This document shows, one piece after another, positions 1 through 6,378 of a stretch of DNA of 23,881 nucleotides. Numbering within the stretch: position 1 is the first letter of the stretch; the number at the start of each line of letters is the position of its first letter. The position numbers were made by a program, and so were the translations under genes. Where the stretch lies: contig JAZQBE010000105.1 of NCBI GenBank assembly GCA_045545575.1, forward strand, positions 1-23,881. The letters run 5' to 3'. The notes under the pieces were generated by a model. The model was not told the origin of the DNA, did not search any database, and worked only from the letters and a program-made list of their open reading frames with translations. The stretch comes from Shuttleworthia sp045545575 (GTDB taxonomy: Bacteria; Bacillota; Clostridia; Lachnospirales; Lachnospiraceae).

Positions 1-503
1 GGTTGTGGTGCCGGAGCTCCGGATATTAATTTCTGGACGATAATCATATCGTCCGCGCGATATCGATAATACTCCTCCATACCAGGATCCAGCAGCACCC
101 GGGGATACTTTTCCAGCAGCATATCAAAGACTGTTGTCTCCAACCCACTTTCCACTTCGATAAAATAAGCGTTATGTGCCAGCTGGTGGTTCACGAACTC
201 ATTCCACTGATAAAGCTCCCATGTCTGATATGTGATCAGCGAATACTCATTATCAATCAAACTGACCAACTCATCCATCAGGGAGGATGCTTTGAAATGA
301 TAAGGCGATTTCACGGAAGTTTTTGAATAATGTCCGCGTCCAACCTTCATGATCCGCCCGTCGTCCTGAAGATCCTGCAGTATGCGATATGCCTTCCGGT
401 CCGAATAAGCTGCCTGGGATTCTTTTACCATCCCAACGAAATCCTTTGTGGTAAACGACGGGTTCTCTTTCAAGAAGCTTGTGATTCGATCTTGTTCGTT
501 CAT
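1..503 (-). CDS. abiEi: AbiEi-like antitoxin / transcriptional regulator (partial, C-terminus outside window)
   Basis: The reading frame opens at ATG 503 behind a strong ribosome site (AAGGAGG about 8 nt upstream) and runs off the left edge, giving about 167 residues. The N-terminal ~50 residues read as a winged-helix domain (FTTKDFVGMV, then DDGRIMKVGRGHYSK as the wing). The rest (LITYQTWELYQWNEF, YFIEVESGLETTVFDMLL, YYRYRADDMIIVQKLIS) resembles what I recall of AbiEi/DUF6577-type antitoxins of type IV toxin-antitoxin systems. In characterised AbiE systems the Ei protein represses its own promoter and counteracts AbiEii, a nucleotidyltransferase toxin encoded directly downstream; here that gene would lie left of base 1 and cannot be seen. 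The paired inverted repeats around the promoter fit autoregulation. It could instead be a stand-alone regulator of the same fold. Confidence 0.62.
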   Translation of the reverse strand, partial: MNEQDRITSFLKENPSFTTKDFVGMVKESQAAYSDRKAYRILQDLQDDGRIMKVGRGHYSKTSVKSPYHFKASSLMDELVSLIDNEYSLITYQTWELYQWNEFVNHQLAHNAYFIEVESGLETTVFDMLLEKYPRVLLDPGMEEYYRYRADDMIIVQKLISGAPAPQ

Positions 504-526
504 CCTCTCCACCTCCTTCAGCATAT

Positions 527-566
527 TGCAGTTTTGTCATTTTTCTAAAAAAATGACGTAACTGCA
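527..566. promoter_or_regulatory. Inverted repeat IR1, putative AbiEi operator (downstream site)
   Basis: The half-site TGCAGTTTTGTCA (527-539) is mirrored by TGACGTAACTGCA (554-566) with a 14-nt spacer. It covers the expected transcription start and 5' leader of the antitoxin gene. Its left half-site is identical to that of the second repeat at 602. Role as operator is inferred from layout and from known AbiEi autoregulation. Confidence 0.6.
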
Positions 567-571
567 TCTAT

Positions 572-600
572 ACTATACATCATGTCATCGCTGGTTTCAA
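572..600 (-). promoter_or_regulatory. Promoter of the AbiEi-like gene
   Basis: Reading the minus strand, -35 TTGAAA (600-595) and -10 TATAGT (577-572) are separated by 17 nt. The promoter fits between the two inverted repeats: one lies directly upstream of -35 and the other covers the start site. Confidence 0.65.
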
Positions 601-642
601 GTGCAGTTTTGTCACTTTTTATTCTTTTTGACGAAACTGCAC
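601..642. promoter_or_regulatory. Inverted repeat IR2, putative AbiEi operator (upstream site)
   Basis: TGCAGTTTTGTCA (602-614) and TGACGAAACTGCA (629-641) with a 14-nt spacer, plus one more flanking G/C pair. Same half-site and same spacing as IR1; the centres are 75 bp apart. It abuts the -35 element of the antitoxin promoter. Confidence 0.6.
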
Positions 643-954
643 GGCGAGGTAGGGACGGCCAGATGCATAGGTTGTCTGTCTTGAAGCAATAAAAAAGGCG
701 CTCACCTCTCATTCGCAATGAATTCATTGGTAAGCGCCAGTCTTCACTAAGATATATTCTGTTATTTGTCGCATCGAAAAGCTCTCAATCCTAATGTTGA
801 TAAAACGTTGATAAAAATCCTGCCCCGGTAGCCGCAATCCCGCATAAATACTGGGTTTTTGACCATTTAGTCAGATGCTGCCGTGGCAGACAAAAAGAAT
901 TTTTACCATCATTGATTCTTCTCACCGTGTGTCACAGTTCAATATCATCAGCCC
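643..954. other. Intergenic stretch, no gene seen
   Basis: No supported reading frame. It holds a terminator-like hairpin (697-738), a tandem direct repeat GTTGATAAAA at 796-805 and 807-816, and a small CTGCC/GGCAG palindrome near 879-888. It is more AT-rich than the core genes to the right and may include decayed mobile-element sequence, but I cannot identify any. Confidence 0.4.
691..738 (-). terminator. Terminator-like hairpin downstream of the Pr6Pr-like gene
   Basis: On the minus strand GGCGCTTACC (738-729) pairs with GGTGAGCGCC (706-697), one G-T pair, and is followed by TTTTTT (696-691). The 22-nt loop contains the palindrome AATGAATTCATT. The position suits termination of the 955-1575 transcript before the AbiE region. 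Sequence around the T-run resembles the hairpin inside the IS at 1667-1738, so it may instead be an IS remnant. Confidence 0.5.
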
Positions 955-1575
955 TTACATCGCAAACAGATTATGAAGCAGGAAGATCACAAAGCTTAGC
1001 AGCAGGCTTGCCAGCAGCATCACGGTGACGGAAACCGGCCACCGGCCGCCCTGGTTGAATCCATAAAAATCCTCCCAGCCGCCCTGCTCCTTCCCGCGGA
1101 TGACCACCATCCACAGATAGACGGCGCCGTACAGAAGCGTCGGCAGCGCGCCCAGCCAGACCGCGATTCCGGGCAGTGCGCCCGTGCGCGAAAAGAACAG
1201 GTGCGCGGCAAAGGCAAACAGCGGACCGAGCAGATGCATGTACAGCTCCGTGCCGGAAAGCATGGCCTTGTAGCCGTACAGGCGGCCCAAGAACAGCATC
1301 ACGGTCAGAAAGGTCACCATCACAGCCACCGTCGCCACATGCAGAAGCAGACGGATCGTCTCCGGAATCGCTGAAAGGCCGCCTGCCGCGAGAAAAACCA
1401 GATACAGCAGCGACGCCAGTGCGGAAAGCTGGTTCGACAGCGTCGTAAAATACCGCTCAAAATGCAGCGGGCCGCCCTTGGAAGGGTCCTCTTTCACGTT
1501 CCGGCGGTATCGGGCCGTCACAGAAACCGTGCATCCGATGATCAGGATATGCAAAAGTACGGCTGCCATCGTCAT
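955..1575 (-). CDS. Small multi-pass membrane protein, Pr6Pr / FAR-17a-AIG1-like
   Basis: A 206-residue hydrophobic protein with about six membrane segments (roughly residues 3-21, 46-68, 75-98, 108-128, 134-157, 180-203). The pattern RYFTTLSNQLSALASL near residue 41, a mid-protein LYMHLLGP histidine and a final segment resemble the Pr6Pr/FAR-17a-AIG1 membrane family, whose animal members are serine/threonine-type lipid hydrolases using a Thr and a His. That assignment is recall-based and tentative. Function and substrate are unknown. ATG 1575 has GGAAG 5-9 nt upstream. The IS ends 23 bp upstream of this ATG; before insertion the start lay 21 bp behind the M18 aminopeptidase stop, so the two were probably co-transcribed. 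The gene itself is intact, but its transcription has probably changed. Confidence 0.6.
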   Translation of the reverse strand: MTMAAVLLHILIIGCTVSVTARYRRNVKEDPSKGGPLHFERYFTTLSNQLSALASLLYLVFLAAGGLSAIPETIRLLLHVATVAVMVTFLTVMLFLGRLYGYKAMLSGTELYMHLLGPLFAFAAHLFFSRTGALPGIAVWLGALPTLLYGAVYLWMVVIRGKEQGGWEDFYGFNQGGRWPVSVTVMLLASLLLSFVIFLLHNLFAM

Positions 1576-1590
1576 TTCTTCTCTTCCATT

Positions 1591-1598
1591 CCTTCTTT
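1591..1598. repeat. Target-site duplication, left copy (CCTTCTTT)
   Basis: The 8-bp CCTTCTTT directly precedes the left IS end and recurs exactly at 3456-3463 directly after the right end. Confidence 0.8.
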
Positions 1599-1666
1599 GG
1601 TAGTGTCAACTACCCTCTACTGTTTTTGGGCTTAAAGCCCGTGTTTCCGGCCATTGCAATAAAAAA

Positions 1667-1738
1667 GAGCATTGACCTCCCTTTTTGGTATAATGTCAGC
1701 GACCAAACATCCACTAAACCAGAAATGAGGCAATGCTC
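1667..1738 (+). promoter_or_regulatory. IS control region: hairpin sequestering the transposase ribosome site, with internal promoter
   Basis: GAGCATTG-A-CCTC (1667-1679) can pair with GAGGCAATGCTC (1727-1738): 12 bp with one bulged A. The right arm contains the ribosome site GAGG (1727-1730). An extended -10 (TGGTATAAT, 1686-1694) lies in the loop, so transcripts from the element's own promoter would start near 1701 and lack the left arm, while read-through transcripts carry both arms and hide the site. On the minus strand the same hairpin is followed by TTTTTT (1666-1661) and should act as a terminator. Confidence 0.6.
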
Positions 1739-3202
1739 GTGAACATTATACTTTATCTTCTTCTGTTATGTCATCAGCTTTATCAGCAAAACTGCTGGCT
1801 GATCAACTTTATCTGCAGATATATCCCTCTCAAACAGTGGGCGTTCGACGATTCCCATTCCCCCAAGTACCAGAAGTTTAAGGTGGATCAACTCTCGAAG
1901 ATCGTCTACCACCGTCAGGACTGGGACTGGCAGGACCTCATTAGCTACTATACCTGGAAATATGGCCAGCCTGTGAAACCTGTTCAGCGGCGTTCTGAGT
2001 GCGACATCCCTGAAGACTGCACCTGTCCTTCCTGTAACGCTCCCCAGCCTTACCTATACCGAAACAACGGCAAAGGCGGTCAGTTGCTGTGCAAGATCTG
2101 CGGAACACTGTTTTCACCCGATGAAAACCGGTTTGCAAAGATGCTTTCTCTTAAGTGTCCCCACTGTTCTCATACGCTGACTCGCAAGAAGGATCGTAAG
2201 CACTTCATCATCCATAAATGCATTAATCCCAAATGCCCTTACTATCTTCACAACCTGAAAAAAGTAGACAAAGCCGATCTGGATGAAGACTACGGCAAGA
2301 ATAAATATAAGCTTCACTACATCTGCCGTGAGTTCACGATGGATTTCTTCAAGATGGATATCACCTCTCTGCCGAAGAATGCATCCTCCTTGAAGTTTCG
2401 GAAAAACAACGCTTACATCATGTCCCTATGTCTTTCCTACCGGGTCAATCTCGGCCTTTCGCTCCGCAAAACCGCACAGGCTCTGAAGGACATCCACGGC
2501 ATCCCCATCTCTCATCAGATGATCGCCAACTACTGCAAAACGGCCGCAGTCTGCATCAAACCATTTGTCGATACTTACCCTTATGAGAAGGGCTCCGTCT
2601 TTGCTGCCGATGAGACCTACATCAAGATCCGCGGCATGATAGGCTATGTCTGGCTGATTATAGATGCCGCAACGCGTGCCGTGATCGGCTATCGCGTCTC
2701 GGATAACCGAGGTGTTGGCCCATGTATTATTGCCATGTATTATGGCCATGCGCATGGCCTTTCAGCATCTAAAAGACTTCCTGAAAACTTTCGTTTTATT
2801 GCTGATGGCTACAGCGCCTATCCGCTTGCAGCCCAGCAGTTCTTCCATGAATTCGGTGAGAAGTTCAAGTTTGATATCACTCAGGTCATCGGCCTTACAA
2901 ACGATGATGCTGTTTCAAAAGAATTCCGCCCTTTCAAACAGATGATTGAACGGCTCAACCGCACCTACAAGGCTTCATACCGGCCCACAAACGGCTTCGA
3001 CAACTACGATGGCGCCAACTATGATCTCGCACTCTGGGTTGCCTACTACAACTTCCTGCGTCCCCATAAGATCCATAACTACAAGCGGCCGCTGGTTGAG
3101 GATGAAATCATCAAAGGTGGTGGCAACATGCCGGCCAAATGGCAGCTGCTGATTCTTCTTGGCCAACAGACCATCAAAAAGATGCAGGAAGAAGTCGCAT
3201 AA
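1739..3202 (+). CDS. IS transposase, zinc-finger plus DDE integrase core
   Basis: The protein is 487 residues if translation starts at GTG 1739, which I prefer because GAGG lies 8 nt upstream; ATG 1733 in the same frame is only 2 nt from it. Numbering from that ATG, two CxxC zinc-binding pairs (C98/C101 with C120/C123; C142/C145 with C163/C168) are followed by a helix-turn-helix (residues 241-271: LSLRKTAQAL, SHQMIANYC). The RNase-H-fold catalytic core has probable acidic residues D293 (FAADETYIKIRG), D358 (FIADGYSAY) and E406 (QMIERLNRTYK). It should cut and join the IS ends. The core resembles IS6/IS240-type transposases; the zinc-rich N-terminus is an addition relative to the short classical members. 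No sign of decay. Confidence 0.85.
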   Translation: MNIILYLLLLCHQLYQQNCWLINFICRYIPLKQWAFDDSHSPKYQKFKVDQLSKIVYHRQDWDWQDLISYYTWKYGQPVKPVQRRSECDIPEDCTCPSCNAPQPYLYRNNGKGGQLLCKICGTLFSPDENRFAKMLSLKCPHCSHTLTRKKDRKHFIIHKCINPKCPYYLHNLKKVDKADLDEDYGKNKYKLHYICREFTMDFFKMDITSLPKNASSLKFRKNNAYIMSLCLSYRVNLGLSLRKTAQALKDIHGIPISHQMIANYCKTAAVCIKPFVDTYPYEKGSVFAADETYIKIRGMIGYVWLIIDAATRAVIGYRVSDNRGVGPCIIAMYYGHAHGLSASKRLPENFRFIADGYSAYPLAAQQFFHEFGEKFKFDITQVIGLTNDDAVSKEFRPFKQMIERLNRTYKASYRPTNGFDNYDGANYDLALWVAYYNFLRPHKIHNYKRPLVEDEIIKGGGNMPAKWQLLILLGQQTIKKMQEEVA

Positions 3203-3455
3203 ACAGGAGCGGAACCGTTGTCAAGAGAACCGTGGAATACCGCAGCGGCGTATGCCGCGAGGATATGCCGCGAAAGTCTCTTGACATAAGGTTCACGGAT
3301 CATCCTGTGGTGAAGGGAAAAGGCACCATTCTGTGCCTTTTCCCTTGATTACCTATGAGGAAAAAGGCTTTCGGAAGAGTATATCTGCACTTTTCAAGGT
3401 TCAAATGAGCCTTATTTTTTTGGCTCCGCGTTTTCATAGGTTACTTGACACTATC
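3203..3455. other. Structured non-coding right end of the IS
   Basis: After the transposase stop come 250 bp without a gene but with nested symmetry: GTCAAGAGA (3220-3228) with TCTCTTGAC (3277-3285), enclosing two copies of TATGCCGCGA (3251, 3264); a perfect 12-bp hairpin (3315-3344); and ACCTATGA (3351-3358) with TCATAGGT (3434-3441) next to the end. These could be transposase binding sites, transcription stops or a small RNA; the sequence does not decide. Confidence 0.5.
3315..3344 (+). terminator. Perfect hairpin downstream of the transposase, probable terminator
   Basis: GGGAAAAGGCAC (3315-3326) and GTGCCTTTTCCC (3333-3344) pair perfectly over a 6-nt loop. The following T-run is poor (TTGATT), so termination is likely but not certain. 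Confidence 0.5.
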
Positions 3456-3463
3456 CCTTCTTT
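3456..3463. repeat. Target-site duplication, right copy (CCTTCTTT)
   Basis: Exact second copy of the 8-bp duplication. It overlaps the last two bases of the M18 aminopeptidase stop codon, which remains intact. Confidence 0.8.
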
Positions 3464-4778
3464 ATGCCCACTCCGCCTCGCTCGCGTCGAGAATCCGCAG
3501 CGGCGTCGAAAAATATGTCCGGAAAAACCGGACGGCCATTTCCGTATCCTGCGCGCCCGCGGTCTCATACGAGGAATGCATGGCCAGCTGTGCCAGGCCG
3601 ATGTCGGCGCCGTGAAGGCTTACCTGCAGATTGCTTAGATTGCCGAGGGTCGATCCGCCGGCGACGTCGCTGCGGTTCGCAAAGGTCTGGTACGGGACGC
3701 CGGCCTTTTCGCAGAGCATTTTGACAACCGCACGGGAAAACGCGTCGGTCATGTAATGCTGCGCGGCGTTTTCCTTGATCACGATGCCGCCGTTCATCCG
3801 GCAGGCATTCCCTTCGTCCGTCTTCTCCGGATGGTTGGGATGCACCGCGTGGGCATTGTCTGCGGAGATAAAAAAGCTTCCGGCCAGAGCCGCGGACAGT
3901 TCTTCCGGCGTATGCCCGAGGGCGGCGTTGACGCGGGAAAGGGTTTCCTTCAGGAAGGTACTCATCGCGCCCTGTTTCGTGCCGCTTCCGACTTCCTCGT
4001 TGTCAAAGCAGCAGTACACGGCAATGCCGGAGGGATTCTCCGCCTCCAGGAAACCGCGGATCCCGGCGCAGGCGCACTGCAGATCGTCCAGACGCGGTGC
4101 GGAAATGAATTCTTCGTCGATCCCCCAGACCGAACCGGGCGTGCGGTTGACCAGAAACAGATCCCAGGAAAGCAGGTCCTCCTCTGCCACCCCCAGTTCC
4201 TTCGCCAGGAAGCGTCGGAACGCCCCCTTTTCGGACATCCCGTTTCCGGCCAGCGGGCACAGATCCACGGCGCGGTTATAGGTATAGCCTTTGTTGACGT
4301 CCCGGTTGAAGTGGATGCACAGATTCGGAATCAGAAACAGATCCCGGTCCGACGCATACAGCCGGCTCTCCGCGCGGCTGCCCTCCCGTACCATTACACG
4401 GCCCGCCAGGCCGAGCGGACGGTCCAGCCAGGTGGAATCGATCATCCCGCCGTAGGCTTCCACATTCAGCCGCAGATAGGAACCGGGGCCGGAAATCTCC
4501 GGTTCGTCCTTTAATTTGAAGGCCGGGCTGTCGCCGTGGGCGGCGGCGATGCGAAAGGCATACCGGCTGTTTGCCGCGTCCTTTGCGACGGAAAAGGCGA
4601 TCAGGCTCGACCCGTTGCGCGTCACGACATAGTTCCCGCCCGGAACGATCTTCCAGTCCCTCGTCTCGGACAGCCGTTCAAAGCCCGCTTCTTCAAGCAT
4701 GGCCTGCATCCGGGCCGTCGTGTGGAACACGCTGGGTTCTTCTTTGATCAAGGACAGAAGTCCTTCGTTGATATCCAT
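3462..4778 (-). CDS. M18-family aminopeptidase (aspartyl aminopeptidase-like)
   Basis: This is a 438-residue cytosolic metallopeptidase that removes N-terminal residues, in this family often acidic ones, using two metal ions. The family's metal-binding signatures are present: H81 in AAAHGDSPAFKLK, D231/D232 in SAPRLDD, E261/E262 in CFDNEEVGSG, D307 in FFISADNAHAVHPNHP, and H401 near the C-terminus, with DVAGGSTLGNL in between. Length is normal for the family. I place the start at ATG 4778 (MDINEGLL) because GGAGG lies 7 nt upstream; two in-frame upstream ATGs lack such a site. A promoter lies at 4814-4842. The IS has inserted right at its stop codon, leaving the protein intact but cutting off the membrane-protein gene downstream. 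Confidence 0.9.
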   Translation of the reverse strand: MDINEGLLSLIKEEPSVFHTTARMQAMLEEAGFERLSETRDWKIVPGGNYVVTRNGSSLIAFSVAKDAANSRYAFRIAAAHGDSPAFKLKDEPEISGPGSYLRLNVEAYGGMIDSTWLDRPLGLAGRVMVREGSRAESRLYASDRDLFLIPNLCIHFNRDVNKGYTYNRAVDLCPLAGNGMSEKGAFRRFLAKELGVAEEDLLSWDLFLVNRTPGSVWGIDEEFISAPRLDDLQCACAGIRGFLEAENPSGIAVYCCFDNEEVGSGTKQGAMSTFLKETLSRVNAALGHTPEELSAALAGSFFISADNAHAVHPNHPEKTDEGNACRMNGGIVIKENAAQHYMTDAFSRAVVKMLCEKAGVPYQTFANRSDVAGGSTLGNLSNLQVSLHGADIGLAQLAMHSSYETAGAQDTEMAVRFFRTYFSTPLRILDASEAEWA

Positions 4779-4813
4779 GTTTTTTTCCTCCATATCGGAT
4801 TGCTGCACGAATA

Positions 4814-4842
4814 ATCGTACTCGAAATCCCGGGCACCGTCAA
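4814..4842 (-). promoter_or_regulatory. Promoter of the M18 aminopeptidase
   Basis: Minus-strand -35 TTGACG (4842-4837), 17-nt spacer, -10 TACGAT (4819-4814). It is divergent from the MATE promoter within the 187-bp intergenic region. Confidence 0.5.
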
Positions 4843-4896
4843 CAATTTCACGGGCCGGACACATCCGTTACGCATTAAATATGTAGGTTTCGTCCA

Positions 4897-4924
4897 TTGA
4901 CTTTTTTTGCGGAAGCGGTATCTT
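4897..4924 (+). promoter_or_regulatory. Promoter of the MATE-symporter pair
   Basis: -35 TTGACT (4897-4902), 16-nt spacer, -10 TATCTT (4919-4924), about 42 bp before the MATE start codon. Confidence 0.45.
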
Positions 4925-4965
4925 AGGAAGGCATATGTAAGAGATTAAAGAAGGATGTACGTACC

Positions 4966-6378
4966 ATGTCCGCAGAAACCAAACCATCCGCATTCGGAAA
5001 AAGCGCCTCCATGACGGAGGGCGTCATCTGGAAGCAGATCCTGCTCTTCTTTTTCCCGATCCTGATCGGCGCCTTTTTCCAGCAGCTTTATAATACGGTC
5101 GACGCCATCGTCGTCGGCCAGTTCGCCGGAAAGGAGGCGCTCGCCAGCGTCGGCGGATCCTCCGGCCAGATTCTGGGCTTTGTCTTCAGCTTTTTCATGG
5201 GACTGTCCACCGGCGCGACCGTCGTCATCGCCCAGGCTTACGGCGCGAATGACCGGAAGCGCTCCGATGACGCGCTTCATACGTCCTATGCCTTTGCCGT
5301 CGTCGGCGGACTGGTATTAGGCCTGCTCGGCGCGCTTTTCACCCGGCCGCTTCTGGCCCTGCTTCAGACCCCGCCGGAACTGATGGATCAATCCGTCGTC
5401 TACGTGCGCATCCTGATTTCGACCCTGGTCTTCGCCCTTGTATACAACATGTGCAGCGGTATTCTGCGTGCCATCGGCGACTCCAAACGGCCGCTGTACG
5501 TGCTGATTGTCTGCTGCGTGCTGAACATCCTTCTCGACATTCTTTTTGTGGCCGTCTTCCGTCTCGGCGTGCTCGGCGTCGCCATTGCGACGGTGCTCTG
5601 CCAGGCCTTCAGCGCCGCGGTCGTCACATACCTGCTCGTCAAGAAGACGCCCTCGCTTCCGCTGTCGCTGCGGCGGCTTCGCATCCGGCCGCGCACGTTA
5701 AAGCGCATCCTGACGATCGGCCTGCCCACGGCGCTGGCCGGCAGCATGTTCTCCATTTCAAACATGATCCTGCAGACCGCCATCAACCGCATGGGCATCA
5801 ACCCGGTGGCTGCCTGGACCGCCTACGGCAAGGTGGATGCCCTCTGGTGGATGATCAATTCCGCCTTCTCGACGGCTGTAACCACCTTCGTCGGCCAGAA
5901 TTTCGGTGCGCACAAGCCCGACCGGATCCGGCGCGGCGTGCGTGAAGTTCTGGTCATCGAAATGGCCGCGGCCGTCTTCATGACGATGCTGTTTTTCGTG
6001 ATCGGCCCGCACATGCTCGGCCTGTTTACCGGTGACGCGGACGTCGTTTCGACCGGCATGCAGATCGCGCGGATGCTGACACCCTTCTACGCCGTCTTTG
6101 CGATCTCGGAGATCACCGGCGCGACGCTGCGCGCGGAAGGCCACGTGATGGTCAATACCGTCGCGAACCTGATCGGTGTCTGCCTGTTTCGAATCGTCTG
6201 GGTCACCTGGATTTTCCCGCAGGGAACCCTCAAGCAGATCATGCTCTGCTATCCGATCAGCTGGGTGCTGATCACCATCTTTATCGCCGGCTACTATCTG
6301 CTGAAGCAGAACTCCATTCTGGCGAATCTTACCGGTAACTCAAAAACAACACAATCACAGACAGGACAAACATCATGA
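4966..6378 (+). CDS. MATE-family efflux transporter
   Basis: A 470-residue inner-membrane protein with the 12-helix two-bundle organisation of MATE transporters. The opening stretch (WKQILLFFFPILIGAFF, then NTVDAIVVGQFAGKEALASVG) and the equivalent stretch of the second half (residues ~245-300, TIGLPTALAGSMFSISNM) are family hallmarks. Such proteins export cationic drugs, dyes or metabolites in exchange for sodium or protons; the substrate cannot be read from sequence. ATG 4966 follows AAGGA by 10 nt. The stop codon overlaps the next start (ATGA), so it is translationally coupled to the sodium symporter. Confidence 0.9.
   Translation: MSAETKPSAFGKSASMTEGVIWKQILLFFFPILIGAFFQQLYNTVDAIVVGQFAGKEALASVGGSSGQILGFVFSFFMGLSTGATVVIAQAYGANDRKRSDDALHTSYAFAVVGGLVLGLLGALFTRPLLALLQTPPELMDQSVVYVRILISTLVFALVYNMCSGILRAIGDSKRPLYVLIVCCVLNILLDILFVAVFRLGVLGVAIATVLCQAFSAAVVTYLLVKKTPSLPLSLRRLRIRPRTLKRILTIGLPTALAGSMFSISNMILQTAINRMGINPVAAWTAYGKVDALWWMINSAFSTAVTTFVGQNFGAHKPDRIRRGVREVLVIEMAAAVFMTMLFFVIGPHMLGLFTGDADVVSTGMQIARMLTPFYAVFAISEITGATLRAEGHVMVNTVANLIGVCLFRIVWVTWIFPQGTLKQIMLCYPISWVLITIFIAGYYLLKQNSILANLTGNSKTTQSQTGQTS

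Larger units (their letters stand above)
1599..3455 (+). mobile_element. Complete insertion sequence (1857 bp), IS6/IS240-like DDE type
   Basis: The ends are imperfect terminal inverted repeats: left GGTAGTGTCAACTACC (1599-1614) and right, read on the minus strand, GATAGTGTCAAGTAACC (3455-3439). Perfect 8-bp direct repeats flank it. It carries one transposase gene and about 250 bp of structured non-coding DNA at its right end. The lack of frameshifts, matching ends and intact duplication indicate a recent, potentially active insertion. The 8-bp duplication is compatible with the IS6 family among others; the family name rests on the look of the catalytic domain and needs a database check. Confidence 0.85.

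Noticed and set aside
271..567. 98-codon minus-strand frame in the AbiE region
   Set aside because: It is out of frame with the AbiEi-like protein, whose ribosome site and domain pattern are clear.
796..816. Tandem GTTGATAAAA as an attachment site or iteron
   Set aside because: Only two copies, no integrase or replication gene nearby, and no matching second site in the window.
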